A stretch of 64,000 nucleotides of DNA from Pseudoalteromonas shioyasakiensis. GTDB lineage: Bacteria; Pseudomonadota; Gammaproteobacteria; Enterobacterales; Alteromonadaceae. Shown here piece by piece: positions 1 through 9,353 of the stretch (positions within the stretch are counted from its first letter, which is position 1; the number at the start of each line of letters is the position of its first letter). The translations under genes were made by a program, and so were the position numbers. Location: assembly GCF_024518675.1 (NCBI RefSeq), contig NZ_JANIGL010000003.1, positions 434,001 through 498,000 on the forward strand. Direction: 5' to 3'. The notes under the pieces are model-generated. The model saw nothing but the letters and a program-made list of their open reading frames with translations. It searched no databases and was not told the DNA's origin.

Positions 1-2
1 TG

Positions 3-596
3 GCACTTGGCTTAGCAGAACTTGCTGCCCGGCATTTAGTGTCAGGGACCGCACGGGTGATGGACTCGTTTATGCTGTTGTTTAAACTCTACTTTGGCGC
101 ATTTATTGGTATTGCGATTGGCTTTGCCATGTTTGGCCAAACTGATTTTATTCAACCTGAGCCGTTACCCAAATGGACTGCTTGCCTAGCCATTCTGCTT
201 TTATGTAGTAGCTTAATCGTTATTTTTAGAACAAAATTAAAGCACGCAGCGTGGTCAATTGCCTCTGGTTTTATTGCCTATGGCACCAGTATCGGCCCAG
301 CTATTTATTTAGACTTAGATTATACCTTAGGTACATTTATAGGCGCGTTCTCTGTAGGGGTATTTAGTAATCTATTTAATAGAGTCGCGAACGCACCAGC
401 TTCAATCGTTGCCATGCAAGGCCTTATTGTATTAGTACCGGGTAGCAAAACCTATATCGGACTAAACTCGTTGATAGAAGGACAAGATTTTGTATCTGCA
501 GATCATATCGGTCAACAAACCTTCTTAATATTTATGTCGCTGGTGGCAGGGTTAATATTTGCCAATGTAGCGCTGCCACCGAAAAAGAGCTTATAA
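3..596 (+). CDS. ThrE-family threonine/serine exporter, C-terminal part (5' end outside window)
   Basis: The reading frame is open from the left edge of the window, so the beginning of the gene is missing. A GTG at 39 could be read as a start, but the codons before it continue a plausible family sequence (GLAELAARHLVSG), so this is an internal position. The remaining part, almost 200 residues, is very hydrophobic, with about five membrane segments. It contains the phrase ASIVAMQGLIVLVPGSKTYIG, which is typical of the second half of ThrE/DUF3815 threonine-serine exporters. Members of this family export small neutral amino acids across the inner membrane. No strong terminator follows; there is only a weak 6-bp stem around 604-634. 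The next gene starts 139 bases later. Family assignment is fairly sure; the substrate is not. Confidence 0.75.
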   Translation, partial: ALGLAELAARHLVSGTARVMDSFMLLFKLYFGAFIGIAIGFAMFGQTDFIQPEPLPKWTACLAILLLCSSLIVIFRTKLKHAAWSIASGFIAYGTSIGPAIYLDLDYTLGTFIGAFSVGVFSNLFNRVANAPASIVAMQGLIVLVPGSKTYIGLNSLIEGQDFVSADHIGQQTFLIFMSLVAGLIFANVALPPKKSL

Positions 597-735
597 CCCC
601 AAGCAGCGCTTAGCCTTTACTTAGCGCTGTGAAAATTGCTATCGAAAGGCATTGGAGGTTTAACGCATATTTTAGTTTTGCAGGTACATCCTGATATACT
701 GCATTGATAATTAAAAACAAGCGAAGGAAACATTC

Positions 736-2784
736 ATGTTAAAAACTAGCTTAGCGCTCGCAATTGGGCTTTCAAGCTCTCTTGCTACTGCAGCCACGCC
801 TCTTACTGTTGAGGACATTACGAAGATTCAATCAGTGATCCAAACCAGCGTTAGCCCAGATGGCGACAGCGTTGCGTTTACTCGCTCTGTGCCACGTGAA
901 CTCTATTTGGATGAAAATGGCAGTACTTACAGCGAACTTTACGTGGTTGATGATGAAGGTGTAGAGCGCCCTTTCATTACCGGCTCTGTCAGTATCAAAA
1001 GCATTCAATGGTCAAACGACAGCAAAACTATCTATTTTTTAGCGAAACTAAAAGATGATAAGTTCACAGCTCTTTACCAAATTCCGGTTGACGGTGGCCA
1101 AGCGCAAAAAGTATTGTCATTAAAAGATACATCAATTTCAAGCTATCAGCTCAGCCCTAATAACCAACAATTAGCCATCTTGGCCATGCCTGCTGCCGAT
1201 AAGTCTGATAAAGAACTTAAAAAACTTGGCTTTAAAGCTGAAGTCTATGAACTCGGTTTAAAAAACAAACAACTGTTTATTGTTGATTTAGCAAAAGCAG
1301 ACAAGCCTCTTAGCCCTAGCGCTCTTAACGTAGAAAACTACGTTAGTGATGTTAACTGGGCTGCCGATGGTGAAAAATTATTAGTTAAAACCCAGCCTAC
1401 CGCGTTAATTGACGACAAATACACAAAATCAATGTGGCATTTGTACGATATTGCTAGCAATAAAGTGACGTTATCGTTTAAAACCGAAGGTAAACTGGGT
1501 GATGCAGAGCTATCCCACGATGGCAAATACATTGCTATTTTAGGTGCTGAGGATAAACACGACCCTGCAACTGGGCGCTTATACATTGCCGATACTAAAA
1601 CAGCAGAAATCACTGAGTGGTTACCCAACTTTATGGGCCACGTTGTTGATTTTGAATGGTCAAATAAGCGTAACACCTTAAACTTTATTGCCAATGTTGG
1701 CACTCAAAGCTTTGTCGCGAGCATCAAAACAGGCTCAAATAAGTACAAAAAACTTATCAAAGAAGGTGAGTTTATTGCATCTAACCTGAGCATTTCTGAC
1801 TCTGATAAAACCCTTGCGCTTCGAGGTAATACAGCTAAGCACCCTAATGAAGTCTTTATTGTTCGCGGTACAAAAGCTGAGCGCTTAACTAATTCCAACC
1901 AATGGTTAAACGACAAACGTTTTGCTAAGCAAGAAACCATTTCATTAAAAGCCCGTGATGGCGTAGAAATTGATGGTGTACTGGTATATCCTCTTGATTA
2001 CAGTGAAGGCACTCGTTACCCGTTAATTATGTCTGTTCACGGTGGTCCTGAAAGCCACGATAAAGACGGTTGGGTAACTAACTATTCACGTCCTGGTCAA
2101 ATGGGTGCTGCACGTGGTTACGCGGTATTTTACCCTAACTACCGCGGTTCAACTGGTAAAGGTGTTGAATACTCTAAGCTTGGCCAAAACGATTATGCTG
2201 GTAAAGAGTTTGATGACTTAGTTGATTTTAAAAACCACCTTGTTGAAATGGGGTTAGTTGATACTAAACGTGTTGGTATAACTGGTGGCTCATACGGCGG
2301 CTATGCATCAGCGTGGGCGGCAACAAAACTAACTAAACATTTTGCAGCAAGCGTTATGTTTGTTGGTGTAACCAACCAACTTTCAAAGTTTGGTACCACC
2401 GATATTTCTAATGAAATGAACTTGGTACATGCCCGTTCATACCCTTGGGATAAATGGCAATGGTACTTAGAGCGCAGCCCTATTTACTGGGCAGGCCAAT
2501 CTGAGACCCCATTATTAATCATGCATGGTAAAGATGACCCACGTGTTCACCCTGCACAATCAATGGAAATGTACCGTTACATGAAAGTGCAAGGTAAAGA
2601 TGTTCGTCTTGTTTACTACCCTGGTGAGGGGCATGGTAACCGCAAAGTAGCCGCGCAATACGATTACAGCTTACGTTTAATGCGCTGGATGGATAACTAC
2701 TTAATCGACGGCAATAAAGACATGCCGGCATTTGAAATTGACCATGCAGCTAAACTTAAAGCGGTTAAAGACGCAAATAAGTAA
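736..2784 (+). CDS. Secreted S9 family prolyl oligopeptidase-like peptidase
   Basis: This is a 682-residue serine peptidase with an N-terminal signal peptide (MLKTSLALAIGLSSSLATAA). Residues about 30-400 form a WD40-like beta-propeller, and the C-terminal 270 residues are an alpha/beta hydrolase domain. The catalytic triad is visible: Ser519 in GGSYGGY, Asp601 in GKDDPRV and His633 in GEGHG. This arrangement fits S9 acylaminoacyl or dipeptidyl peptidases that trim peptides in the periplasm. The ATG is preceded by an AAGGAA ribosome site. The gene stands alone, followed by a clear terminator at 2811-2837. Exact peptide specificity cannot be read from the sequence. Confidence 0.93.
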   Translation: MLKTSLALAIGLSSSLATAATPLTVEDITKIQSVIQTSVSPDGDSVAFTRSVPRELYLDENGSTYSELYVVDDEGVERPFITGSVSIKSIQWSNDSKTIYFLAKLKDDKFTALYQIPVDGGQAQKVLSLKDTSISSYQLSPNNQQLAILAMPAADKSDKELKKLGFKAEVYELGLKNKQLFIVDLAKADKPLSPSALNVENYVSDVNWAADGEKLLVKTQPTALIDDKYTKSMWHLYDIASNKVTLSFKTEGKLGDAELSHDGKYIAILGAEDKHDPATGRLYIADTKTAEITEWLPNFMGHVVDFEWSNKRNTLNFIANVGTQSFVASIKTGSNKYKKLIKEGEFIASNLSISDSDKTLALRGNTAKHPNEVFIVRGTKAERLTNSNQWLNDKRFAKQETISLKARDGVEIDGVLVYPLDYSEGTRYPLIMSVHGGPESHDKDGWVTNYSRPGQMGAARGYAVFYPNYRGSTGKGVEYSKLGQNDYAGKEFDDLVDFKNHLVEMGLVDTKRVGITGGSYGGYASAWAATKLTKHFAASVMFVGVTNQLSKFGTTDISNEMNLVHARSYPWDKWQWYLERSPIYWAGQSETPLLIMHGKDDPRVHPAQSMEMYRYMKVQGKDVRLVYYPGEGHGNRKVAAQYDYSLRLMRWMDNYLIDGNKDMPAFEIDHAAKLKAVKDANK

Positions 2785-2810
2785 TTCTTAGCTACAACGT
2801 TTAAGATTTT

Positions 2811-2837
2811 AGGCCAACCACAGTGTTGGCCTTTTTC
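2811..2837 (+). terminator. Rho-independent terminator after the S9 peptidase
   Basis: AGGCCAAC pairs with GTTGGCCT around a six-base loop (CACAGT), followed directly by a run of five T. It lies 26 bases after the S9 peptidase stop. Confidence 0.85.
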
Positions 2838-2974
2838 ATTTTAATCGGTAACTTTTACACTGTTTTGCCCTGCCTAACACCATGCAAAAATTAAACACGA
2901 TTAAAAACAGCCTCTTACAATTTGGCTTAGCCCTTGCAATTTAAATATATAAATGAGCAAAGCAAGGAAAAATC

Positions 2975-3400
2975 ATGAATATTTTTGAAGCATTACGTCA
3001 CGATCACGATAAGCAACGTTCACTTGTCGATGCACTAATTGAAACACATGGCGATTCAGCAAAACGCCAAAAACTGATGGACGATTTAAAAACAGAATTA
3101 GAAGAGCACGCTAAATTTGAAGAACGGTTTTTCTATAATCCATTAATGTGTGATGATTTAACACAAGACAAAGCACGTCACAGTGTAGCTGAGCATCACG
3201 ATATTGATGAATTGGTTGAAGAGCTTGAACAAACTGATATGAGCTCTGCAGGCTGGCTAGTGACCGCTAAAAAATTGCATCATATTGTGCACCATCATCT
3301 TGATGAAGAAGAGCAAGAAGTATTTCAGTTAGCAGGTAAAGCACTAACCCAAAGCCAAAAACAAACATTGGCTGATAAATACAACAATGCTATGCATTAG
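2975..3400 (+). CDS. Hemerythrin HHE cation-binding domain protein
   Basis: This 141-residue soluble protein is rich in His and Glu, with repeated helical metal-ligand motifs: HDHDKQR at the start, HAKFEERF near residue 47, HHDIDEL near 75 and HHHLDEEE near 110. This is the hemerythrin HHE pattern, a four-helix bundle holding a di-iron centre. Relatives bind oxygen or nitric oxide, or act in iron-sulfur repair and stress tolerance. A good AAGGAAAAATC ribosome site precedes the ATG. The gene is monocistronic, with its own terminator, and converges on the DoxX-like gene. No fused signalling domain is present, so the role is probably oxygen/NO or iron handling in the cytoplasm. Confidence 0.88.
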   Translation: MNIFEALRHDHDKQRSLVDALIETHGDSAKRQKLMDDLKTELEEHAKFEERFFYNPLMCDDLTQDKARHSVAEHHDIDELVEELEQTDMSSAGWLVTAKKLHHIVHHHLDEEEQEVFQLAGKALTQSQKQTLADKYNNAMH

Positions 3401-3430
3401 TAACTCTCTTAACCAAAGTTCAAGTTAATT

Positions 3431-3454
3431 AAGCCGCGGACAACGCGGCTTTTT
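3431..3454 (+). terminator. Terminator after the hemerythrin gene
   Basis: AGCCGCG and CGCGGCT form a GC-rich 7-bp stem with a GACAA loop, followed by TTTTT. It sits between the convergent hemerythrin and membrane protein genes. Confidence 0.87.
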
Positions 3455-3462
3455 AGTGCTAC

Positions 3463-3876
3463 TTATTTTACTGTGAATTTTACATCTTGCTCACGCAGTA
3501 AATACAATGCAAAACACGCAGCCCACATTGGCCATGCGGCAAAGAAAAGTAAGTTATTAAAGCCATCAATATATTGTGCGTATGATGAAAGTGTAGACGC
3601 GCCATGCATTAAGAAGATTAAGCCATAGGTAACGCGTTTTTTAACCCCCGCCATAAATGCCAAAACCAATATTAATTGTAGCGCACCTAAAACATACGCA
3701 ACGATATCGGTTGAGCCACTGATACCATAAAAGTGTTCAAAAATACGAGCGCTGTGCCCTGGATTGACAAACTTATCTAAGGTCCACATAAGCATTACTA
3801 CAAATACGCCTAAACGTAGTGAAAATAGCGACCATTGCAGGCGGTTTTGGGTATCAGCTGTTATTGTTTGTGTCAT
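3463..3876 (-). CDS. Small DoxX-like integral membrane protein
   Basis: The 137-residue protein has four predicted membrane helices (about residues 18-32, 58-77, 82-100 and 108-127). This size and topology resemble the DoxX/YphA-type membrane family. The segment RLGVFVVMLMWTLDKFVNPGH resembles the first helix and loop of DoxX proteins. The start is well supported by GAAAGGAAAACC just before the ATG. The gene is alone on its strand. DoxX relatives have been linked to oxidoreductase partners and redox stress, but nothing here proves such a role. The assignment is by fold and length rather than by strict motifs. Confidence 0.6.
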   Translation of the reverse strand: MTQTITADTQNRLQWSLFSLRLGVFVVMLMWTLDKFVNPGHSARIFEHFYGISGSTDIVAYVLGALQLILVLAFMAGVKKRVTYGLIFLMHGASTLSSYAQYIDGFNNLLFFAAWPMWAACFALYLLREQDVKFTVK

Positions 3877-4040
3877 TGGTTTTCCTTTCGGGTTTTTACT
3901 ACTAAAAACAACAAGACCGACTAACTAATAATTTATTGCAAAAAAATTTAAATATAAATAATTGAAAAATTAGTGAAAGTATTTTTACCCCATAGAGGTC
4001 TCATTAGACGTACATATACCAAAACTGTAGTGAGATCATT

Positions 4041-6371
4041 TTGAAATACGCATTTTTAGCGCTAAGCATCAGTGCCAACTTTACAGCGTTTGCAAAAGCA
4101 AACAGCGAGATAGAAGTCATACACGTATCAGCCGACAAGCTATCAGCACAGCAATTATCACCTAAAGATGCCACTATTAGCGGGCCATTTGGTGATGACT
4201 TGGCCCTTGTAGATATCGCTCGTGCGGTCACACCTATTTCAAGCGATATGATTGAACAACTTAACATCACCACGCTGCAAGATATTCTCGCTGTTACACC
4301 AAACAGTTATGCTGCAAGCGGCTTTGGTGCCCCCAGTTTACCCACTTTACGAGGTCAATTAGGTGAGCTTTATCAAGATGGTATGCGTCGCCAAGCTGGT
4401 AATAATGGCTTTGGTATCCCGGTATCGTTTAATGCCGTTGAGCAAATTGATGTAGTCAAAGGTGCGCCACCGGTTTTGCTCGGTAGCAGTCAGCGTAATG
4501 GGGGTTTTGTTAATTTACATTCAAAGACAGCGAGTACTCATGCCTCTCAAGGTAAAATCGTACTCTCAGCAGGACGATGGGATATGTACAGTGCCCAGCT
4601 TGATTACTCAGCCCCGATTGTAGAAGGTGAAAGTGGCTTTAGAGTCAGCGCTGAGCACATAGAAAATAACAGTTTTTATGATTATGCTGGGTATGAAAGT
4701 GACAGCCTATTTGCTGCTTTACGCTTTTTACCTGATGATAAAACCAGTTGGGATATGAATTTTGAGCTTTACCAAGTTGATTATACCGATAACGCAGGAA
4801 TAAACCGCCCAACTCAAGCACTCATCGATGACGGCCTGTACATTACCGGACAAGGTGTACAGGCAAACGGCAGTACAGTGCCTGGTGCTGGCGCTATTGT
4901 ATCGCCAACGGGGCAAGTGGTGATCCCACGAAGCCAAGTGCTAACCGACCCTGAAAACATAAACAATGCCACCACTTATTTATTACACAGTATTTATAAG
5001 CATCAGTTAAATAGTAAAACGGCTATTAAAAACATTACTTATTTTCAGCATCTGCAACGCGAAGGTATTGCACAAAACAGCTTTGTTGAAATTATCGATG
5101 GTGCTGATACAGCACAAAATCGAACTGAGTTGAATTATCAATGGAATCAAGAGCAAAGTACCTTGTTTGCCTTTGATGTTCGTTACAATAAAGTCAAAGG
5201 TTACAGCCAGTTTACTACAGAGGCCGACTTACCTATCGATTTAACGGGGCCAATCGAAAACCGCCGTATTCCATTAACTCCTGAGCAGCAAGCACGGTTA
5301 GTGGAGCTTCGCCCCGGAGTGTTTGTCTCCCCGGGTGGTCAATATGATTTAAATAACGATGGTGTGGGCGACTATGTTCTATCAGATACAACACACTCCA
5401 CCAGCTGGCAAACAGGGGTTGCTATTCAACATGACAGCCAATGGAGCAGTAAACTCAATACTAGCGCCGGTTACCGTATAGATTACTACGATGTTAAAGC
5501 CAGCGACCCTATTGCACCTCAAGGGCAAATAGCCGCAAGCGATACTATTTATGAAACCCTGCATGCTGCGCAGGCAAGTATCAATTATAAGCTAACACCA
5601 GTGCTAACGAGCTATCTTGCAGGCAGTTACAACCAAGCCACTTCAAACAGTATGGCGGGCGGTAATGTGCTGGGCAGTGATAACAAAATTAGCGCGCAAA
5701 ACTTTGCCACTGATAATACCCTTGCTGAAGTCGGTTTAAAATACGCCCCCGCTGACAGCCGATGGTATGTAGATGGTGCACTGTTTGATCAGCGCCGCAG
5801 CTTACGTAACCGAGACGGCAGTAATACCGGAGTACGTACCAAAGGATTTGAAGCGCAAGCTTTTTACGATGCTGCTGATCACTGGTTTAGTGCCGGTTAT
5901 AGTTATATTGATGCACGGTACGACAATTCAGCTAGTAGCCAGGATTCAAGCCAAGTTGCCGATGCATTTGATAACTCACGGCCTGATATTATTAATGGCA
6001 CCGCGGTAGGCGCACCTAATTTTGCCTCGTTTGCACCGTCAACGCAGCGCGTACAGGGCATTCCAGAGCAGTCAGTTAGTTTTAATGCAGGTATTTCGAT
6101 TACTGATGATTGGGATGTCGGCCTCGGAGGTATATACACAAAGAGTTACCCACTTGATTATTTAGCCACGGTTTATATTCGCGACCAATACACACTAAAC
6201 GTCAACAGCCGATATGCATTTAACGAGCAAACCGCACTGCGTTTAGATATCACAAATGTCACCAATCAAGATAATTGGCGCCCGGTATTTGAAGGCGGTT
6301 ACTTTGGCTCAACATTAGTTTACCCAGAGCTGCCGATTCATGCCAAACTTACATTTAACTATAATTTTTAA
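4041..6371 (+). CDS. TonB-dependent receptor, siderophore-receptor type, heading the ynj-like operon
   Basis: This 776-residue outer-membrane receptor has a signal peptide (KYAFLALSISANFTAFAKA), a plug domain (about residues 55-165, with DILAVTPNSY, LRGQLGELYQDGMRRQ and VDVVKGAPPVLLGS-type text) and a 22-strand barrel ending in an aromatic residue (TFNYNF). It would import a scarce ligand using TonB energy. The start is TTG at 4041 with only a weak GTGAG upstream, so the start codon is the least certain part. The next gene begins 11 bases after the stop, which makes the receptor the head of a co-oriented block running to 14375. No convincing Fur box was seen upstream. The ligand is unknown. 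Confidence 0.88.
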   Translation: MKYAFLALSISANFTAFAKANSEIEVIHVSADKLSAQQLSPKDATISGPFGDDLALVDIARAVTPISSDMIEQLNITTLQDILAVTPNSYAASGFGAPSLPTLRGQLGELYQDGMRRQAGNNGFGIPVSFNAVEQIDVVKGAPPVLLGSSQRNGGFVNLHSKTASTHASQGKIVLSAGRWDMYSAQLDYSAPIVEGESGFRVSAEHIENNSFYDYAGYESDSLFAALRFLPDDKTSWDMNFELYQVDYTDNAGINRPTQALIDDGLYITGQGVQANGSTVPGAGAIVSPTGQVVIPRSQVLTDPENINNATTYLLHSIYKHQLNSKTAIKNITYFQHLQREGIAQNSFVEIIDGADTAQNRTELNYQWNQEQSTLFAFDVRYNKVKGYSQFTTEADLPIDLTGPIENRRIPLTPEQQARLVELRPGVFVSPGGQYDLNNDGVGDYVLSDTTHSTSWQTGVAIQHDSQWSSKLNTSAGYRIDYYDVKASDPIAPQGQIAASDTIYETLHAAQASINYKLTPVLTSYLAGSYNQATSNSMAGGNVLGSDNKISAQNFATDNTLAEVGLKYAPADSRWYVDGALFDQRRSLRNRDGSNTGVRTKGFEAQAFYDAADHWFSAGYSYIDARYDNSASSQDSSQVADAFDNSRPDIINGTAVGAPNFASFAPSTQRVQGIPEQSVSFNAGISITDDWDVGLGGIYTKSYPLDYLATVYIRDQYTLNVNSRYAFNEQTALRLDITNVTNQDNWRPVFEGGYFGSTLVYPELPIHAKLTFNYNF

Positions 6372-6382
6372 AGCGAGAGCAC

Positions 6383-8536
6383 ATGTTAAAAAAACTATTA
6401 TTACTTATTATTGCCTTGCTTACAGTAGGCTTGTTTTTTCATTTTGATTTACACCAACTGCTTACCTTAGAGGGCCTAAAAGGTTCAATGGAGCAATTTA
6501 GCCAATGGCGAGAGCAATCTCCTTTGCTGGTCATCGGCGGCTTTTTCTTGTTATATGTTGCGGTCACTGCCCTTTCATTACCAGGCGCTGCAATTTTAAC
6601 CTTAGCTGCAGGCGCTTTATTCGGCTTGGTTGAAGGTCTACTCGTTGCCTCATTTGCTTCAACATTAGGGGCTACATTAGCCTTTTTAGTATCACGTTAT
6701 TTATTACGAGACACGGTAAAAAAACGTTTCCCAGAGCGTCTTGATGCCATTGATAAAGGCGTTGAAAAAGAAGGAGGCTTTTACTTATTTACCTTGCGCT
6801 TAGTGCCGGTATTTCCATTCTTTTTAATCAATTTATTAATGGGTGTCACTGCAATTAAATCATGGACTTTTTATTGGGTAAGCCAAATTGGCATGCTCGC
6901 TGGCACATTTGTATTTGTTAATGCAGGTACCCAACTCGCACAAATAGATAGCCTATCAGGTATATTGTCACTGGATCTCATTTTATCGTTTGTATTACTT
7001 GGTGTATTTCCCCTAGTTGCCAAAGCCATTTTAAATACCATAAAAAAACGCCGTGTTTATAAAGGTTACACTAAACCTAAACAGTTCGACCGTAATATGA
7101 TTGTTATTGGTGGTGGTGCCGGCGGCTTAGTGACCAGCTATATTGCGGCAGCCGTTAAAGCAAAAGTCACCTTAATTGAAGCCGGTGAAACGGGGGGCGA
7201 TTGCCTAAACTATGGTTGTGTGCCAAGTAAAGCCATTATTAAAAGTGCTAAAGTCGCTGAACAATTTAAGCATGCTGATAAATATGGCTTAGAAAGTAGC
7301 ACTGCTGAGTTTTCATTTAAAAAAGTGATGGCCCGCGTACACCAAGTCATTGCAGATATCGCCCCACACGACAGTGTTAAGCGTTACACCAACCTAGGTG
7401 TTGAAGTACTAAAAGGCTACGCTAAAATTGTTGATCCGTGGACAGTGGAAATTAAATTAAACGACGGTAGCAGCCAAACGCTTACCGCTAAAACCCTTGT
7501 TATTGCAACCGGAGCCCGCCCGTTCGTGCCGCCACTCCCTGGTATTGAAGAAACCGGCTATGTCACCAGCGATACATTGTGGAACAAATTTGCTGAACTT
7601 GATCACGCACCTAAAAAGCTCGTTGTACTGGGCGGTGGGCCAATTGGTTCAGAGCTGGCGCAAAGCTTTGCACGACTAGGCTCATCGGTTACGCAAATCG
7701 AAATGAGTGACCGCATCATGAGCAAAGAAGATGTGGAGGTCTCTGAGTTTGCAACACAAGCACTTAAAGCCAGTGGCGTGAATGTATTAACCAATCACCA
7801 AGCACTGCGCTGTGAAGCTCGCGATGGCAAAAAATACATTATTGTTAAGCATAACGAGCAAGAACTTGAGCTTGAATACGACGAACTGCTATGCGCCGTA
7901 GGCCGAAGCGCTCGCTTAACAGGTTATGGCCTGGAAGAGCTAGGTATAGAAACCAACCGCACTATTATCACTAACGAATACTTAGAAACCCTTTACCCGA
8001 ACATTTTTGCCGCAGGCGATATTGTTGGCCCGTACCAATTTACCCACGTTGCCGCGCATCAAGGCTGGTACGCTGCGGTAAACGGCTTATTTGGTAACCT
8101 AAAAAAATTCAAGGTCGATTACCGTGTGATCCCATGGACCACGTTTATTGATCCAGAAGTAGCCCGCGTTGGTTTGAACGAACAAGATGCTATCGAGCAA
8201 GGCATTGATTACGAAATAACGCGCTTTGAATTTGCAGAGCTAGATCGAGCAATTACAGAAAGCGCAACCCAAGGCTTTATCAAAGTAATTACCCCTAAAG
8301 GCAAAGATAAAATACTCGGTGTTACTGTGGTTTCGGAGCATGCAGGCGACCTAATAGCTGAATTTGTGTTAGCCATGAAGCATGGCTTAGGCCTTAACAA
8401 AATACTTGGTACCATTCATAGCTACCCAACATGGGCTGAAGGGAATAAATACGCGGCTGGTGAATGGAAACGAGCGCATGCGCCACAAACTGTGCTCAAT
8501 TGGCTTGAAAAATACCACACATGGCGCAGAGGCTAA
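6383..8536 (+). CDS. Fusion of TVP38/TMEM64 (VTT) membrane domain and FAD-dependent disulfide oxidoreductase
   Basis: The 717-residue protein joins two modules. Residues 1-225 are a VTT/DedA-like membrane domain, with SLPGAAILTLAAGALFG and FTLRLVPVFPFFLINL typical of TVP38. Residues about 237-717 are a pyridine nucleotide-disulfide oxidoreductase with an FAD-binding GGGAGG motif and the redox pair Cys274/Cys279 in GGDCLNYGCVPSK. A second dinucleotide site (VVLGGGPIGSELA) follows, and the protein ends in a dimerisation domain. At the place where glutathione reductase and lipoamide dehydrogenase have the catalytic His of HPT, this protein has Tyr681 (HSYPTWAE), as in mercuric-reductase-like relatives. 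The C-terminal Cys pair of true MerA is absent. It probably passes electrons at the inner membrane to an unknown disulfide or quinone substrate. Confidence 0.9.
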   Translation: MLKKLLLLIIALLTVGLFFHFDLHQLLTLEGLKGSMEQFSQWREQSPLLVIGGFFLLYVAVTALSLPGAAILTLAAGALFGLVEGLLVASFASTLGATLAFLVSRYLLRDTVKKRFPERLDAIDKGVEKEGGFYLFTLRLVPVFPFFLINLLMGVTAIKSWTFYWVSQIGMLAGTFVFVNAGTQLAQIDSLSGILSLDLILSFVLLGVFPLVAKAILNTIKKRRVYKGYTKPKQFDRNMIVIGGGAGGLVTSYIAAAVKAKVTLIEAGETGGDCLNYGCVPSKAIIKSAKVAEQFKHADKYGLESSTAEFSFKKVMARVHQVIADIAPHDSVKRYTNLGVEVLKGYAKIVDPWTVEIKLNDGSSQTLTAKTLVIATGARPFVPPLPGIEETGYVTSDTLWNKFAELDHAPKKLVVLGGGPIGSELAQSFARLGSSVTQIEMSDRIMSKEDVEVSEFATQALKASGVNVLTNHQALRCEARDGKKYIIVKHNEQELELEYDELLCAVGRSARLTGYGLEELGIETNRTIITNEYLETLYPNIFAAGDIVGPYQFTHVAAHQGWYAAVNGLFGNLKKFKVDYRVIPWTTFIDPEVARVGLNEQDAIEQGIDYEITRFEFAELDRAITESATQGFIKVITPKGKDKILGVTVVSEHAGDLIAEFVLAMKHGLGLNKILGTIHSYPTWAEGNKYAAGEWKRAHAPQTVLNWLEKYHTWRRG

Positions 8537-8537
8537 T

Positions 8538-9353
8538 ATGAAGTTAGCTTACCACTTGTTGTTAGTTATGGTGTTGGCTTTTATAGCCAGCACCACAGTG
8601 CAAGCTGAGCAAAAAGCAAATGCAATTCATCAACCTTGGAATGAATTGCTCAACAAACACGTTAAAAGCATTAATGAAGGCGTAAGTACCCAAGCTGATT
8701 ATGCCGGGTTTAAAACTGAACAAGCAAAATTGCAGACCTACTTAAATACATTATCTCAGGTAGAAAAGAGCGACTTTGACAGTTGGAACAAGGCGACCCA
8801 GCTCGCCTTTTTGATTAATGCGTACAACGCTTGGACCGTGGAATTTATACTTAGTGAATACCCAAAAATCGACTCAATAAAAGATCTTGGCAGCTTTTTT
8901 AGTTCACCCTGGCGCAAAGAGTTTATTCCTTTATTAGGTGAAACACGAAGTTTAGATAATATCGAACACACCTTGATCCGAGGTGACAATAAATATAATG
9001 AGCCACGCATTCATTTTGCCGTAAACTGTGCCAGTATAGGTTGCCCTGCACTGCGTGAACAAGCCTATAATGCACAGCACTTAGAGCAACAATTAACGCA
9101 TCAAACGACGCGTTTTTTGGCCGATAAAACACGCAATTATAGCGATGGCGACACTTTGTATTTGTCTTCTATTTTTAAATGGTATCAAGGTGACTTTGAA
9201 AAAGGCGGTGCTGGTACACACTCCTTAGCCGACTTTATTTTATTATACCCAAATGCGCTAAACTTAACTGCACAACAACAGCAGCAATTAAATAACAACA
9301 CGATGAAAATAAAGTTTTTAGATTACGACTGGGCACTGAATGATAGTCAGTAA
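8538..9353 (+). CDS. Secreted DUF547 domain protein
   Basis: This 271-residue protein has a signal peptide (MKLAYHLLLVMVLAFIASTTVQA) and a DUF547 domain: WNKATQLAFLINAYNAWTVEFIL, then SLDNIEHTLIRG, then RIHFAVNCASIGCPALREQAY. The start at 8538 was chosen because it begins a signal peptide one base after the stop of the oxidoreductase gene; a longer reading from 8406 would only add out-of-family residues overlapping that gene. Two cysteines sit in the conserved NCASIGCP segment. DUF547 has no agreed biochemical role, but the gene often sits next to membrane-redox genes, as here. The end overlaps the next start by 14 bases, which suggests translational coupling. Confidence 0.85.
   Translation: MKLAYHLLLVMVLAFIASTTVQAEQKANAIHQPWNELLNKHVKSINEGVSTQADYAGFKTEQAKLQTYLNTLSQVEKSDFDSWNKATQLAFLINAYNAWTVEFILSEYPKIDSIKDLGSFFSSPWRKEFIPLLGETRSLDNIEHTLIRGDNKYNEPRIHFAVNCASIGCPALREQAYNAQHLEQQLTHQTTRFLADKTRNYSDGDTLYLSSIFKWYQGDFEKGGAGTHSLADFILLYPNALNLTAQQQQQLNNNTMKIKFLDYDWALNDSQ

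Noticed and set aside
39..41. GTG as the real start of the first gene
   Set aside because: Codons before it continue the family sequence in frame to the window edge, so the gene is truncated rather than starting here.
604..634. CAGCGC/GCGCTG hairpin after the ThrE-type gene as a terminator
   Set aside because: The stem is only six base pairs with a 14-base loop and no T run.
6383..8536. True mercuric reductase
   Set aside because: There is no C-terminal vicinal Cys pair, no N-terminal metal-binding domain and no other mer genes.
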